Shown: one piece after another, positions 19,949 through 29,380 of the stretch
Numbering within the stretch: the stretch's first letter is position 1
Layout of the letters: each line of letters opens with the position of its first letter
NCBI RefSeq assembly: GCF_039544005.1
Contig: NZ_BAABKV010000001.1
Coordinates: 620,001 to 684,000 of the forward strand
Source of the DNA: Kitasatospora paranensis
GTDB lineage: Bacteria; Actinomycetota; Actinomycetes; Streptomycetales; Streptomycetaceae
DNA length: 64,000 nucleotides
Direction of reading: 5' to 3'
Made by a program: the position numbers and the translations under genes
The notes under the pieces: generated by a model
Database searches by the model: none
Seen by the model: the letters and a program-made list of their open reading frames with translations, nothing else
Told to the model about the DNA's origin: nothing

Positions 19949-20705
19949 TGCTTCAGCTCCACGGGGATCTCCGGGTTCTCGAACCCGAGCAGCGACCAGC
20001 TGCGGCGGAGGGTGTCGTTGGCGTGGTGGATCTCGATCCGGCGCTCGGGCAGCCCGCGCGCGGCCCCCGCCAGGACGGTCAACCCGGCACTGTCCATGAA
20101 TTCCAGCCCCCGCATTCCAGGTGCAGCACCGGCGCCAGCGTCAGCAGCTCGCCGAGCGCCGTCCGGAAGGACTCGGCACCCTCGGTGTCCACGACGCCGC
20201 TGACGCTCCAGCGGTCCCGGGCCGCGCTGAACAGTCGGAAGGCCGGGCCGACCGCTCCTCTGCCCAGATGGTGCGGATGTACGCCGGCGGCCTGGTCGAT
20301 GGCCTGCGGTGTCAGCGCCGCCCGGGCGTAGACGCAGACCAGGATCGCGCCGCTGTCGGCGGCGAGGGCGTCCAGTCGCAGCTCGTGGCGGGCGAGGATC
20401 TCCGGACGGGTGTCGTCGGCGGGCAGGCCGCTCAGGTCCGCCAGCACCCGCAGGGCACGGAACCCCTGCCGGTCGGCGCGCTCGGCGCCCTTGCTGACCT
20501 CGCTGAAGAACGACTCCCAGGACGCGGGGCCGCGGCGCGCCCCGTCCGAGCCCCCGAGCACCAGCACCATGTCGCCGAACAGCTCGCCGTCGGCCATGAA
20601 CGCCCGCGCCGGCCCGGCCGTGTCCTCGCCCGGACCGACCAGCCAGCAGACGTGGTCCCCGACGTCGACCGGATCGAGTGTCGCCACACCGTGTGCTGTC
20701 CTCAC
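19945..20705 (-). CDS. MEDS-STAS protein, frame-shifted
   Basis: Start at GTG 20705 (AAGGAG nearby), about 253 residues when repaired. The N-terminal MEDS domain begins VDVGDHVCWLVGPGEDTAGP. The C-terminus is a STAS domain: LAPVLHLECG then, in the next frame, LEFMDSAGLTVLAG with the phosphorylatable-serine motif DSAG, ending ENPEIPVELKQ. The frames are joined by one base missing from the C run at 20107-20111. Its TGA overlaps the next gene's GTG, which independently supports the repaired reading. Likely sensor/antagonist of the downstream ATPase (inference). Confidence 0.85.
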
Positions 20706-20825
20706 CCCAGCTCCTTTGCCCCGCCCCTGACAGGCCACTCTATCCCCGTGGGACCCACCGTCCACCGCTGCGCCTGCCCCGGCCCGGTGCGGTGCGGGGC
20801 CGGCCGGCCGGACCGACCCCCGGGG

Positions 20826-20990
20826 TCACCGGACCGGTCGCCCGTGGCGGGCGATCAGCCGCCGGCGCGCCCCGGCGCTGCCGGACCCGCCGGACGACCG
20901 GCCGGCCCACCGGCGTGCGGGGGTGCGGCCGAGCAGCAGGATGACGGCGAGCAGCACGGGCGCGCTCAGCAGAACCAGGATCGACAGCAT
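20826..20990 (-). CDS. Small membrane protein, 54 residues
   Basis: ATG 20990 is preceded by ACAGGAG with a seven-base gap, a strong ribosome-binding site. One N-terminal transmembrane helix (SILVLLSAPVLLAVILLLG) is followed by a basic tail (RTPARRWAGRSSGG, RRRLIARHGRPVR). It sits between the MEDS pair and the divergent SigB/F-type sigma gene. Not recognised; single-span peptides near stress regulators may be envelope stress effectors, but that is inference only. Confidence 0.6.
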   Translation of the reverse strand: MLSILVLLSAPVLLAVILLLGRTPARRWAGRSSGGSGSAGARRRLIARHGRPVR

Positions 20991-21283
20991 CGGGAAGCTC
21001 CTGTCCTCGGTGAATGATCTTCCCGCGTCTGGCCCCGCCCGGGCACCGGCAAACCCTCGGGCCTGCCGGGGTGTGCTCCGGGCGGATCCGGGCAGAAGTG
21101 CCCTCGAACGTCACGACCATGGTCGGGTCCGTGGCGTGGATCGCCGCAGCAAACCATGACATAGCACGCATAAGGGACCGATTTCGGGGAATCGCGCATG
21201 CCCTCGCGAATGGGGGGTAGCGGCCGCTGACGTAACGTTGGGCCACCGTCCGGCGACGCCACGACCCCGGGAGAGCGATCCTG
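20991..21283. other. Intergenic region upstream of the sigma factor gene
   Basis: No coding potential recognised. It contains a perfect 12-bp palindrome, CGACCATGGTCG, at 21114-21125 and an AT-rich stretch at about 21150-21190. Probably holds divergent promoters for the small membrane protein and the sigma factor; no consensus could be assigned with confidence. Confidence 0.4.
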
Positions 21284-22168
21284 ATGACAGTCCTCCAGGC
21301 CACCACCGTCGCGACCCGCCTCGGTGCCGCGTCCGGCACGTCCGCGTACGACCTCCCGGTCGGCCCGGTGGCGGGGATCGAGGACCTGGGAGCGGTCGCG
21401 CCCGCGGACGCCCGGGTGCTGTCGAAGGACCTCTTCCTGCGCCTGCGGGAGCTCGACGAGGGCAGCAAGGAGTACTCGTACGTCCGCGGCACCCTCATCG
21501 AGCTCAACATGACGCTGGTGAAGTTCGCCGCCCGGCGCTTCGCAAACCGCACCGAGCCGATGGACGACATCCTCCAGGTGGGCACCATCGGTCTGATCAA
21601 GGCCATCGACCGCTTCGACCCCACCCGCGAGTTCGAGTTCGCCACCTACGCCCTGCCCACGATCACCGGGGAGATGAAGCGGTTCTTCCGCGACACCTCC
21701 TGGATGGTCCACGTGCCGCGCGGCATGCAGGAGCTGCGGCTGGCGCTGGCCAAGGCCTCCGACGAGCTGGAGCAGGTCCTCGACCGGCTGCCCACCACCG
21801 CCGAACTGGCCGCCCACCTCGGCCTGACCGAGCGCGAGGTGATCGAGGGGCGGAAGGCCGCCAACGCCTACCGCGCCCACTCCCTGGACGCCCCCGCCGA
21901 CAGCGAGGACCCGGACTCCGGTGCGGGCCTGGCCAACCGGTTCTCCGTCGAGGAGACCGGCTTCGAGGCCGTCCTGCACCTGGAGACGCTGAAGCCCTTG
22001 ATCGCCGCCCTCCCCGAGCGCGACCGGGCGATCCTCTCGATGCGCTTCGGCGCCGAGATGACCCAGGCGCAGATCGGCGAGGAGCTGGGGCTGTCGCAGA
22101 TGCACATCTCCCGGCTGCTCAACCGCACCCTCGCCCAGCTGCGCACCGCGCTGCTCAGCGACAAGTAG
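21284..22168 (+). CDS. SigB/SigF-family RNA polymerase sigma factor
   Basis: 294 residues from ATG 21284 with GGGAGAG upstream. Region 2 is DDILQVGTIGLIKAIDRFDP with EFATYALPTITGEMKRFFRD; region 3 and region 4 are clear (LPERDRAILSMRFGAEMTQA, GEELGLSQMHISRLLNRTLA). This is the group-3 general-stress/sporulation class controlled by partner switching. A STAS antagonist and an RsbW-like ATPase follow directly on the same strand, giving the usual anti-anti-sigma/anti-sigma set. Confidence 0.93.
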   Translation: MTVLQATTVATRLGAASGTSAYDLPVGPVAGIEDLGAVAPADARVLSKDLFLRLRELDEGSKEYSYVRGTLIELNMTLVKFAARRFANRTEPMDDILQVGTIGLIKAIDRFDPTREFEFATYALPTITGEMKRFFRDTSWMVHVPRGMQELRLALAKASDELEQVLDRLPTTAELAAHLGLTEREVIEGRKAANAYRAHSLDAPADSEDPDSGAGLANRFSVEETGFEAVLHLETLKPLIAALPERDRAILSMRFGAEMTQAQIGEELGLSQMHISRLLNRTLAQLRTALLSDK

Positions 22169-22304
22169 GCCCGGCGCGCCCGGACGCCGCCGCGGCACCC
22201 GGGCCGAGGCTCCCGCGCCGACAAGCGGCACGGCAGGGGCGGCACGGCAGGGGCGGCACGGATCGGTCGGCGGTCGCCGACAGCGAGAGAACTGGACGAC
22301 GGAC

Positions 22305-22685
22305 ATGAACGACCCGGCGCACTCCCCGGGGCCTGCGGCACAGCACCTGCCGGGCGGAGAGATCCGGCACACCGGCGACGGTGCCCTGGTCTGCACCCTG
22401 ACGGGCGAGCTCGACCTGGACGCCGCCGCCGTGGTGGAACCCGTGCTCGCGGAGGCGGTCGGGTCGGGGGCGCCGCTGCTGGTGCTCGACCTGTCCGGGG
22501 TGGAGTTCTGCGACTCCTCCGGCCTCAATCTGCTGCTCCGCTCGCGCGCCGACGCGGCGGCGGCCGGCATGGACCTGCGGCTGGCCGCCGCACGGAGCCA
22601 GCTGCTCCGGCTGTTCGAGATCACCGGCACGGACCGGGTGTTCGCTCTCGAACCCACCCTCGCAAGCGCCCTCGCCGTCCGATGA
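22305..22685 (+). CDS. STAS-domain anti-sigma factor antagonist
   Basis: 126 residues from ATG 22305. A single STAS domain: GDGALVCTLTGELDLDAAAV, then LLVLDLSGVEFCDSSGLNLL with the DSSG phosphoacceptor serine. In the family the unphosphorylated protein binds the anti-sigma kinase and frees the sigma factor. Lies 136 bp after the sigma gene and 254 bp before the kinase-like ATPase gene. Confidence 0.9.
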   Translation: MNDPAHSPGPAAQHLPGGEIRHTGDGALVCTLTGELDLDAAAVVEPVLAEAVGSGAPLLVLDLSGVEFCDSSGLNLLLRSRADAAAAGMDLRLAAARSQLLRLFEITGTDRVFALEPTLASALAVR

Positions 22686-22939
22686 CGCCCGCCCGAACCC
22701 CCGTGGACCGCCGTGGAGCGGCCTTCACCCGCCCGGTCCGACCGCCCACCGGCGGAGGTCGGTCCGGCGGCTTCACCGGAACAGGTGGCGGTCGGGAACA
22801 GCCCGTGTCTCCCGGCGTTCCGTGGGCAGGCGTGTCACAGCGCACGGGGTCGGCCGGATGCGGCAGCACCTGGCCTCCGGCGCAGAATCCCGGTGAGTCC
22901 GGCTTGACCGACAACGCCGAACGGCGGAGTGAGAACGAC

Positions 22940-23701
22940 ATGACTTCGAGCGACCCGAGTACGGGCGGGCCGGCGCGGGCGCACCTTCCGCAGACCGGCC
23001 AACGCCGTCGCCTGGCCCTCACGGCGGTGCCGGGCCCGGTGGGCCACGGCCGGCGCTTCGCCCGCCAGGCCCTGGAGGACTGGGGCTGGAGCGACTCCGA
23101 GACCCGGACGGACGACATCCTGCTGATCGTCTCCGAGCTGCTCGCCAACGCCTGCCTGCACGGCGGCGGCCCGCGCGAGCTCGTCCTCACCGCCTCGCCC
23201 GCGCATCTGCGGGTCGAGGTGCTGGACTGCGAGATGCTGCTGCCGAGCCCGCGCCCGCCGCACCTGGTCGACGCGCCCGGCGGACACGGCCTGCACATCG
23301 TTCAGCGGCTCTCCCAGCGCTGGGGAGCGGTCGCCCACGGCGACGGCAAAGCGGTCTGGGCGGAGTTCGACGCCGCCCGCTCCCCGTCCTCGGGACGGCC
23401 GTCGCTCCGCTCTGACGTCCTGTCACCGGAGGCCCGGCTCGGGCATGGCCGCTCCCCGGCCGGGTATCCGCGAGCCGACCAGGGCCCGCAGGCCCGTCCC
23501 CGCCGAGCGGATCCCGATGCCGCCCGGCCCCGGCCGAGACATCCGGCCGGCTGCGGGCCGACGACGCCGGAGGACCCCATGGCCGATCAGCGACCGCGTT
23601 CCCGCACCCCCGCCAGGCCGGCGCAGCAGCCGCGGCCGCCCTCGTCGTCGTGCTCGGCGCGGCGGGCTGTCGGCCCCCGGCGGGACGCCGGCCGCCGGTG
23701 A
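22940..23701 (+). CDS. RsbW-like ATP-binding anti-sigma factor, 3-prime end uncertain
   Basis: From ATG 22940 with GGAG ten bases upstream. Residues ~30-148 form a GHKL ATPase: SVSELL-type N-box ILLIVSELLANACLHGGG, and GGHGLHIVQRLSQRWG. After KAVWAEFDAA the reading turns into low-complexity Pro/Arg/Ser sequence and runs 123 bases into the lipoprotein gene, so the true stop was probably lost to a frame shift; a TGA at 23413-23415 in another frame would give a normal ~158-residue protein. Likely kinase for the STAS protein at 22305 and anti-sigma for the factor at 21284. Confidence 0.78.
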   Translation: MTSSDPSTGGPARAHLPQTGQRRRLALTAVPGPVGHGRRFARQALEDWGWSDSETRTDDILLIVSELLANACLHGGGPRELVLTASPAHLRVEVLDCEMLLPSPRPPHLVDAPGGHGLHIVQRLSQRWGAVAHGDGKAVWAEFDAARSPSSGRPSLRSDVLSPEARLGHGRSPAGYPRADQGPQARPRRADPDAARPRPRHPAGCGPTTPEDPMADQRPRSRTPARPAQQPRPPSSSCSARRAVGPRRDAGRR

Positions 23702-24460
23702 CGCCGCGGCCGTCTCCCCCGTGCCCGGTGCGGCGGCCGAACTCCGCCAGGCCGCCGGTGCCACCGCATCGGCCGGCTCCGCCCGGGTGGTCCTGGAGGA
23801 GTCCCTGGTCAGCGACGGGAAGACCGCCACCGTGCACGGCGAGGGCGTCGCCCGGCTCGGCGGGGCCGGCAACGGACACTTCACCGTCACCGCCGACGGC
23901 CGCGCCACGGAACTGCGCATCGTGGACGGGGTCGTCTACGAGCAGCTGCCCGCCGCGCAGCGCCCGGCGGGGGCACGGGCCGGTCATGGGTCAGGATCGA
24001 CACCGCGAAGGCCGACGCGCAGGGCACGACCGGCATCCCGGACGTGTCCCGGCAGCTCGCGTTCCTGACCCGGGTCACCGACGTCACCCGGCTGGGGCAG
24101 GAGACGGTGGACGGCGCAGCCACCGTGCACTACCGGGGCCGGCTCGACCTGGGGACCGCCGGTGCGCAGCTGCTCGGCGCCTCGCTGCCGTCCGGGGTCC
24201 CGGTCGACGTCTGGGTCGACGACCGGCACCGGATCCGGCAGGAGAAGGTCCGGCTGGACGTGACGGCCACCGAGAGTACCCGCGGGGACGGCTCCGCGAC
24301 GGCATCGCCGACGGCGGCCGCCGAGGTCGTCCTCCGCCTCACGGACTTCGGCACACCGGTGGTCGTGACGGCGCCGCCGGCCGGCGCGACCACGGACCTC
24401 GGTGCCCCCGCTGCGCCGGCACGCGTGGGCGGCCCGGGCGTCGGCCGGGCCGGGGCGTGA
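23579..24460 (+). CDS. LppX/LprG-like lipoprotein, three frame shifts
   Basis: ATG 23579 starts a basic leader; the hydrophobic core and lipobox (VVVLGAAGC) are in a second frame, residues GDAAAVSPVPGAAAELRQAA to QLPAAQ in a third, and WVRIDTAKADAQGT to the end in the first again. The three joins are at 23607-23611, 23674-23678 and 23969-23973; each fits one missing C or G, and adding them restores one ~295-residue protein. The repaired product resembles the LppX_LprAFG family, which carries lipids in the mycobacterial envelope; the role here is inferred. Last ~25 residues are Ala/Gly-rich. Confidence 0.75.
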
Positions 24461-24540
24461 CCTGCCGTCGTCGTCGTACCGGGCCCGCGGGCGCGGGCTG
24501 TGGTAGACCGGGGGCGGAGCCGACAGGCGTGGAGGCCGGC

Positions 24541-25389
24541 GTGGCCGACGAGGACCGCACCCGGGAGCACCCCGGCCCCGGGGCTGCTCCCGCCCGCCGG
24601 GGCAGGGCGGTCTCGGTCGCCCGGGAGGTCTGGCGGCAGGCCCGGACGGTCGAGCTCCTCCAGCGGTGCATGGCCTTCGCCGCGCTGTCCTTCGTCACGC
24701 TCGTGCCGCTGCTGATCGTGATCGCCGCGGCCTCCGCCACCCGCGGCAGCGGCATTACCGGCTGGTTCGCCGACGGCCTCGGGCTGACCGAGCGCGGCTC
24801 CCGGGCCACCCGGGACCTCTTCACCTCCCGCGGACAGGTCCTCAGCACCACCACCGGGATCGGCATCGCCGCCCTCGCGGTCTTCGGGGTCTCGCTGATG
24901 GCATCGATCCAGACCGTCTACGAGCGCATCTGGCACCTCGACCGCGGCCCCTGGCACGCCGCCTGGCGTCAGGCCCTCGGCCTGGCCGGCCTGACCGGCT
25001 ACATCCTGGTCGCCGCCTGGAGCGGCCACCCGTGGCAGCACAGCGCGGCCCAGCCCGCCCTGCGCCTCACGGCCACCCTGCTCGGCGGCATCCTGCTGTT
25101 CTGGTGGTTGCAGCGCCTGCTGCTGGGATCGCGCGTCGCGTGGCGGCGGCTGCTGCCGGGAGCCGTGGCCACCATGGCCGGCCTGGCCGGCCTGCGCTTC
25201 TTCTCCCGTCTGGTCTTCGCCCCGCTGCTGGTCTCCAACGCGGTGTCCTACGGCGCCGTCGGGACGGTCCTCGTCCTGCAGACGTGGCTGGTGGGGGTCG
25301 GCTACACCATCTACGGCGGCGCCATCGCGGGCCAGGCGCTGGCGGCGGCGAAGGAGCCGGACCCGTCCGATCCCCGCCGCGGCCGATGA
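24541..25389 (+). CDS. YihY/BrkB-family membrane protein, second copy
   Basis: 282 residues from GTG 24541, five bases after GGAGG; GTG 24529 is possible. Family signatures MAFAALSFVTLVPLLIVIAA, ALAVFGVSLMASIQTVYERIW and TVLVLQTWLVGVGYTIYGGA, with six predicted membrane helices. It differs from the copy at 14848 in loops and C-terminus (PDPSDPRRGR). Follows the lipoprotein gene by 80 bp on the same strand. Confidence 0.85.
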   Translation: MADEDRTREHPGPGAAPARRGRAVSVAREVWRQARTVELLQRCMAFAALSFVTLVPLLIVIAAASATRGSGITGWFADGLGLTERGSRATRDLFTSRGQVLSTTTGIGIAALAVFGVSLMASIQTVYERIWHLDRGPWHAAWRQALGLAGLTGYILVAAWSGHPWQHSAAQPALRLTATLLGGILLFWWLQRLLLGSRVAWRRLLPGAVATMAGLAGLRFFSRLVFAPLLVSNAVSYGAVGTVLVLQTWLVGVGYTIYGGAIAGQALAAAKEPDPSDPRRGR

Positions 25390-25574
25390 CCGGCCGCCGT
25401 CCGACCGGGCCTCCCGACCCTCCACCGGTCTCCCGACCATCCACGGGCCTGCCGATCACGACGACGGCGGCCGGGACCGGTGGACGCCAGGTGTGAACGG
25501 CAGCCGGGTGTGCAGACGGTCATGGGGATGCCGCGGCGGCATCCTCCGGATTCTCCGGGCGAGGGGAGACGATC

Positions 25575-26291
25575 ATGACGCGCGGTCGCGAGGAGTTGCG
25601 ACACCGCCATCCGCGGCACGAACGACGCGGTGAGGCCCGGCTGCCCGCCGTCGCGGCCACGCTGGCCGCGATCCTGCTCTATCTGGCACTGCCCGAACGG
25701 CTCCTGGTCGCCCCGCGTTACCTGCTGCCGACGCTGGAGGTGCTGCTGCTCGTCCCGCTGATCGCCGTCAACCCCCGGCGGCTGACCCGCCAGACCCGCC
25801 TCTCCCGCGCCGGCTCCCTCACCCTCGTGGCACTGATCGGCGCCGGCAACCTCACCGCACTCGGCGTGCTCATCCACGCGCTCGTCTCGTCCCAGGTCAA
25901 GGACGGCGGCCAACTGCTCGTCGCCGCCCTGCAGGTCTGGCTCACCAACATCATCGTCTTCGGGCTCGCCTACTGGGAACTCGACCGCGGCGGCCCCGTC
26001 ACCCGTACCCAGGCACCGCGCGCCGACCTCCCGCTCGCGGACTTCCGCTTCTCCCAGGACGAGAACGACGACGCCGTCCAGGAGGTCTCCGACGGGGCCA
26101 GCGGGTCGTCCGACTGGGTCCCCACCCTGCCGGACTACCTCTACGTCTCGGTCACCAACTCGACCGCGTTCAGCCCGACCGACACCATGCCGCTCTCCAC
26201 CCGCGCCAAGCTCCTCATGAGCATCGAGAGCATCGCCGCCCTGCTCACCTCGCTGCTCGTCATCGCCCGCGCGGTCAGCGTCCTGCACTGA
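25575..26291 (+). CDS. DUF1345-like integral membrane protein
   Basis: 238 residues from ATG 25575, GAGGGGAGA upstream. Four predicted transmembrane helices (about residues 25-45, 48-64, 78-105, 115-140) and a C-terminal one; the segment YVSVTNSTAFSPTDTMPLST followed by LLMSIESIAALLTSLLVIAR matches the DUF1345 C-terminus. Function unknown. No neighbour clearly linked in function. Confidence 0.8.
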   Translation: MTRGREELRHRHPRHERRGEARLPAVAATLAAILLYLALPERLLVAPRYLLPTLEVLLLVPLIAVNPRRLTRQTRLSRAGSLTLVALIGAGNLTALGVLIHALVSSQVKDGGQLLVAALQVWLTNIIVFGLAYWELDRGGPVTRTQAPRADLPLADFRFSQDENDDAVQEVSDGASGSSDWVPTLPDYLYVSVTNSTAFSPTDTMPLSTRAKLLMSIESIAALLTSLLVIARAVSVLH

Positions 26292-26363
26292 GCCGGCCCT
26301 CCACCTCCCCGCGACCGGACGGGTCCGCTCGCGGGGCGCCGCGGGCCCGGCGATGCTGGCAGG

Positions 26364-26738
26364 ATGATCGAGCTTGCCGTCGAGATCCGCGCCGAGGCGG
26401 ACGGCCTGGTCATCGTGGTGACGGGGTCACTCGACTACGACCAGGCCGCGCCGCTCGACGACGCCCTTCAGCACGCCCTCACCGACCGCCCCGCGCCCGG
26501 CCGGATCACCGTCGACATGGCCGGGGTGACCTTCTGCGACTCGGCCGGGCTCAACGGGCTGCTGCTCGCCCGCCGGCGGGCCGAGCAACGCGGCATCCCC
26601 TTCGTCCTCGCCCGCCCCTCCCCGGCCGTCACCGGTCTGCTGCACACCACCGGCGCCGACGAGGTCTTCGTCGTGGGGCCCGGGCCCGGCGCCCCGGGGG
26701 ACGCGGCACCGGGGGCTCAGCCCCGACCGGAGACGTAG
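26364..26738 (+). CDS. STAS-domain anti-sigma factor antagonist, second copy
   Basis: 124 residues from ATG 26364. IRAEADGLVIVVTGSLDYDQ and ITVDMAGVTFCDSAGLNGLL, with the DSAG phosphoacceptor. The C-terminal ~20 residues (GPGPGAPGDAAPGAQP) are low complexity. No kinase gene directly adjacent, so it may act on the ATPases at 18980 or 22940. Its stop lies 22 bases inside the convergent hemerythrin gene. Confidence 0.87.
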   Translation: MIELAVEIRAEADGLVIVVTGSLDYDQAAPLDDALQHALTDRPAPGRITVDMAGVTFCDSAGLNGLLLARRRAEQRGIPFVLARPSPAVTGLLHTTGADEVFVVGPGPGAPGDAAPGAQPRPET

Positions 26739-27267
26739 TCCCGCACCCGGTCGACGAGGCCGATGCCCGGTGCGAGAAGCCGGCGGGCGGTCGGCGAGGA
26801 CGGCAGGTCGGGATGCGGTCGGGTCGGCGCCAGCACCCTCATGGCGCGGACCTGCTCCCCAGCCTCTCCAGTTCCTCCGGCGCGGCGACGGAAGCCAGGG
26901 CCGGGAACAGGCGCTGCTCCTCGTCCTGGATGTGCAGTCCGACCTCCCGCACCAGTGTCCGCAGCAGCCGCCCGAAGCCCGCACCGGCCGGGGGCCTGCC
27001 TTCGAGATCCTTGAGCATCCGTTCGACCCGCGCGTGGTCGGCGACCTCCTCGTCGGCGAGGCGGTCCCCGTCCAGGATGCGGGCGCGCACCGCCGGGTAG
27101 AGATGGGCCTGCTCCGCCATCGAGTGGCGGACGAGCGCGATCGTGACCTCGTGGACGAGGTCCTTGCGCCCGGCGGCGGGAGCCAACGACATCCGCGCGA
27201 AGATCTCCTGTATCTCCCGGTGGTCCGCCTCGAGTTCCGCGATCACGTCTGCACCCTGGCCGGCCAT
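26717..27267 (-). CDS. Hemerythrin-domain protein, frame-shifted
   Basis: About 183 residues from ATG 27267, repaired. HHE-type helices with the expected His/Glu ligands: VIAELEADHREIQEIFARM, LVRHSMAEQAHLYPAVRAR, VADHARVERMLKDLE and VREVGLHIQDEEQRLFPALA. The last ~50 residues are in another frame, joined at the C run 26857-26860 by one lost base. Hemerythrins hold a di-iron oxo centre that binds oxygen, nitric oxide or peroxide. Placed convergent to a STAS gene in the stress block. Confidence 0.88.
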
Positions 27268-27480
27268 GGCGCACTCCCGTCCTCGTCGTGGTTGTGGCAC
27301 CGACCGACTGCCCCGGTCCACCCCGACCAAAAGCCCTCACCCGGAACACGGCCGCGACGGTCGAGGTCCGGACGTGCGTGGTCGGGTGCGTACGACGCCA
27401 GGCAATCGCGGCCCGGATTCCGGCCGAAGAGGTCGGTGGTGCCCGGAGTTTCCGGCTGGGCGGCTCGGCGGACGCGCCGG

Positions 27481-28044
27481 CTAGCGCACCACGCGGTAGC
27501 GGAGGTAGACGATTTTCGAGCTGAAGGTGCGGGTCTCGACGAGTTCGAGATCCACCCGGCGCTCGCGACGGGGAAAGAACGGGATGCCGCCGCCGACCAG
27601 CACCGGGTGGACCACGGCCCGGTACTCGTCGATCAGATCCGACGCGGCCGCCTCGGCGGCGAGAGTCGCCCCGCCGATCGCGATGTCGCCGTCCCCCGGC
27701 TCGGCCCGCAGCCGCTCGATCTCCTCCGCCAGGCTGCCGGAGGCCAGGCGGGCGTGGCCCTGCACCGCCGACAGCGTGGTCGAGAACACCACCTTAGGGA
27801 GCGGATTCCAGAGCGCGGCCCATTCGAGCATCGAGTCGTCGAGCGACGGATCCTGATCGGCGGTCTCCCAGTACAGCATCGTCTCGTACAGCCGTCGGCC
27901 CAGCAGGTGGACGCCGACCTCTCGGATCTCGTCGATCCAGAAGCGAAAGACCTCCGCGTCCGGCGCCGTCCAGTCGAAGCCGCCGTCCGGCCCGACGATG
28001 TAGCCGTCGAGCGAGACGCCCATCGAATAGGTCACACTGCGCAT
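27481..28044 (-). CDS. Dihydrofolate-reductase-like/RibD C-terminal reductase
   Basis: 187 residues from ATG 28044 with AGGAGG upstream. VTYSMGVSLDGYIVGPDGGF at the N-terminus, LLGRRLYETMLYWE and a C-terminal GGGIPFFPRRERRVDLELVE are the family marks of the RibD_C/YyaP group of stand-alone DHFR-like proteins. NADPH-dependent reduction is expected; substrate unknown. Monocistronic. Confidence 0.9.
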   Translation of the reverse strand: MRSVTYSMGVSLDGYIVGPDGGFDWTAPDAEVFRFWIDEIREVGVHLLGRRLYETMLYWETADQDPSLDDSMLEWAALWNPLPKVVFSTTLSAVQGHARLASGSLAEEIERLRAEPGDGDIAIGGATLAAEAAASDLIDEYRAVVHPVLVGGGIPFFPRRERRVDLELVETRTFSSKIVYLRYRVVR

Positions 28045-28233
28045 CAGAAGTCCTCCTCGGCAACGGGTCCCACCGTACGACCGCCGTACGCCGCAGGTCA
28101 TCGCGGCTCGCGGGCCCCTGGGCCGAGTCACCTCCCGGCGCCGCCGGTGTACGGCAGGAGCGGCCGTGACATGATCATCAGGTCGGTGGACTCCCGGAGT
28201 TCGCATGGTGCCGGTGGGCGGGAAGGCCAAGCC

Positions 28234-29198
28234 GTGGACGATGATCGCTGGGATCGGTGGCCGGAGCCGTGGGTGGGCACGGATGACGACATGCGGACGG
28301 TCGTGGGCGCGATCCCGCAGGCGGTCAAGGACGGGTTCAGGTACGACGAGATCCCTTGGCGGCGGTTCTCGCACTTCTACGGCCCGGGTGACGAGGTTCC
28401 CGGTCTCCTTGCGACGCTCGCCTCCCGGGACGCCGAAGCTGCCCGCCGGGCCTTGGGGGAACTGTGGGAGGGCCTCCACCACCAGGGCAGCACGATCGCG
28501 GTGGCGGCACTGGCAGTCCCGTTCCTGCTCCGGATCGCGGCCACCGGGTTCCCCGGGCTCCGCGCGTCGACCCTTCGCCTGGTCGCCGAGATCGCCCGCT
28601 GCCAGCACTTCGGGGACGGCAGACGCGAAGGCCTCCTCCAGGTCGCCGAGGATCCGGAGGATGCGGAGGGCACCACGATGTGTCCGGTGGACTGGACGAT
28701 CCAGGCCGCTCGCGCCGCCATCACCGCCGACCTGCACCTCCTGTTCCCTGTTCTCCCCGACCCCGATCCCGAAGTCCGCTCCGCCACCGCCTTCGTCCTG
28801 GCGACGGGGACCGGCGGGATGCCGCGCATCTCCTCCGCCCTGCACAGCAGGCTGGCCGAGGAGAACGATCCCGCGGTCCGGGTGAGCCTGATCCTGGCGA
28901 TCGCCCAACTCGCCCGCGAGGAGCAGGACGAACACGCTCCCGCGTGGGCCCGGGCCCTGTGGTCGGACGGCGACCAGCCGCTCGAGACGCGCGTCGGCGC
29001 TGCCCTTGCCTGGCTGTGCCTGGTCGACGACCCCGTCCCCGACGAACTCCGCACCCTCCTCACCGACCCCCGCACCGACCGACTCGGCGAGCTGTTCCAG
29101 CAGGTTCCATGGCTCCCCCGGTCGACTACTACGGCAGCGGGCTGCGCCGCTGCATCCACGAGATGCTCACGCCGGATGTTCCCTGGAGCAGCGTCTGA
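28234..29198 (+). CDS. HEAT-repeat-like hypothetical protein, frame-shifted
   Basis: About 320 residues from GTG 28234 with GGAAGG eight bases upstream. Alternating helices of HEAT/ARM type dominate: LLATLASRDAEAARRALGEL, PFLLRIAATGFPGLRASTLR, PVLPDPDPEVRSATAFVLAT and DPAVRVSLILAIAQLAREE. The end VPWLP then, in the next frame, PVDYYGSGLRRCIHEML... WSSV shows one lost base in the C run 29115-29119. No catalytic motif; probably a protein-binding scaffold. The family is common in Streptomyces beside SMI1/KNR4-like genes, but none is seen here. Confidence 0.7.
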
Positions 29199-29380
29199 CG
29201 TCCTCCGCCTGGGGCGGGCGGGCCCCAGGCCTCGGCTGCGCACTCCGGAGCGACCGGTTGAAGCCCCGTCCGGATGACCGCCGGAACGGGGGTGTGGAAC
29301 ACGGGTCGGCGGCAAGACGCCCTCCAGGGAGCCGGTTTCCGAACGCCGGCGCCCGTGTCTTCACCGAGGAGGAAGCCTTC

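Noticed and set aside
26770..28233. Plus-strand upstream extension of the HEAT-like protein
   Set aside because: Antisense to hemerythrin and reductase genes; the real start is GTG 28234.
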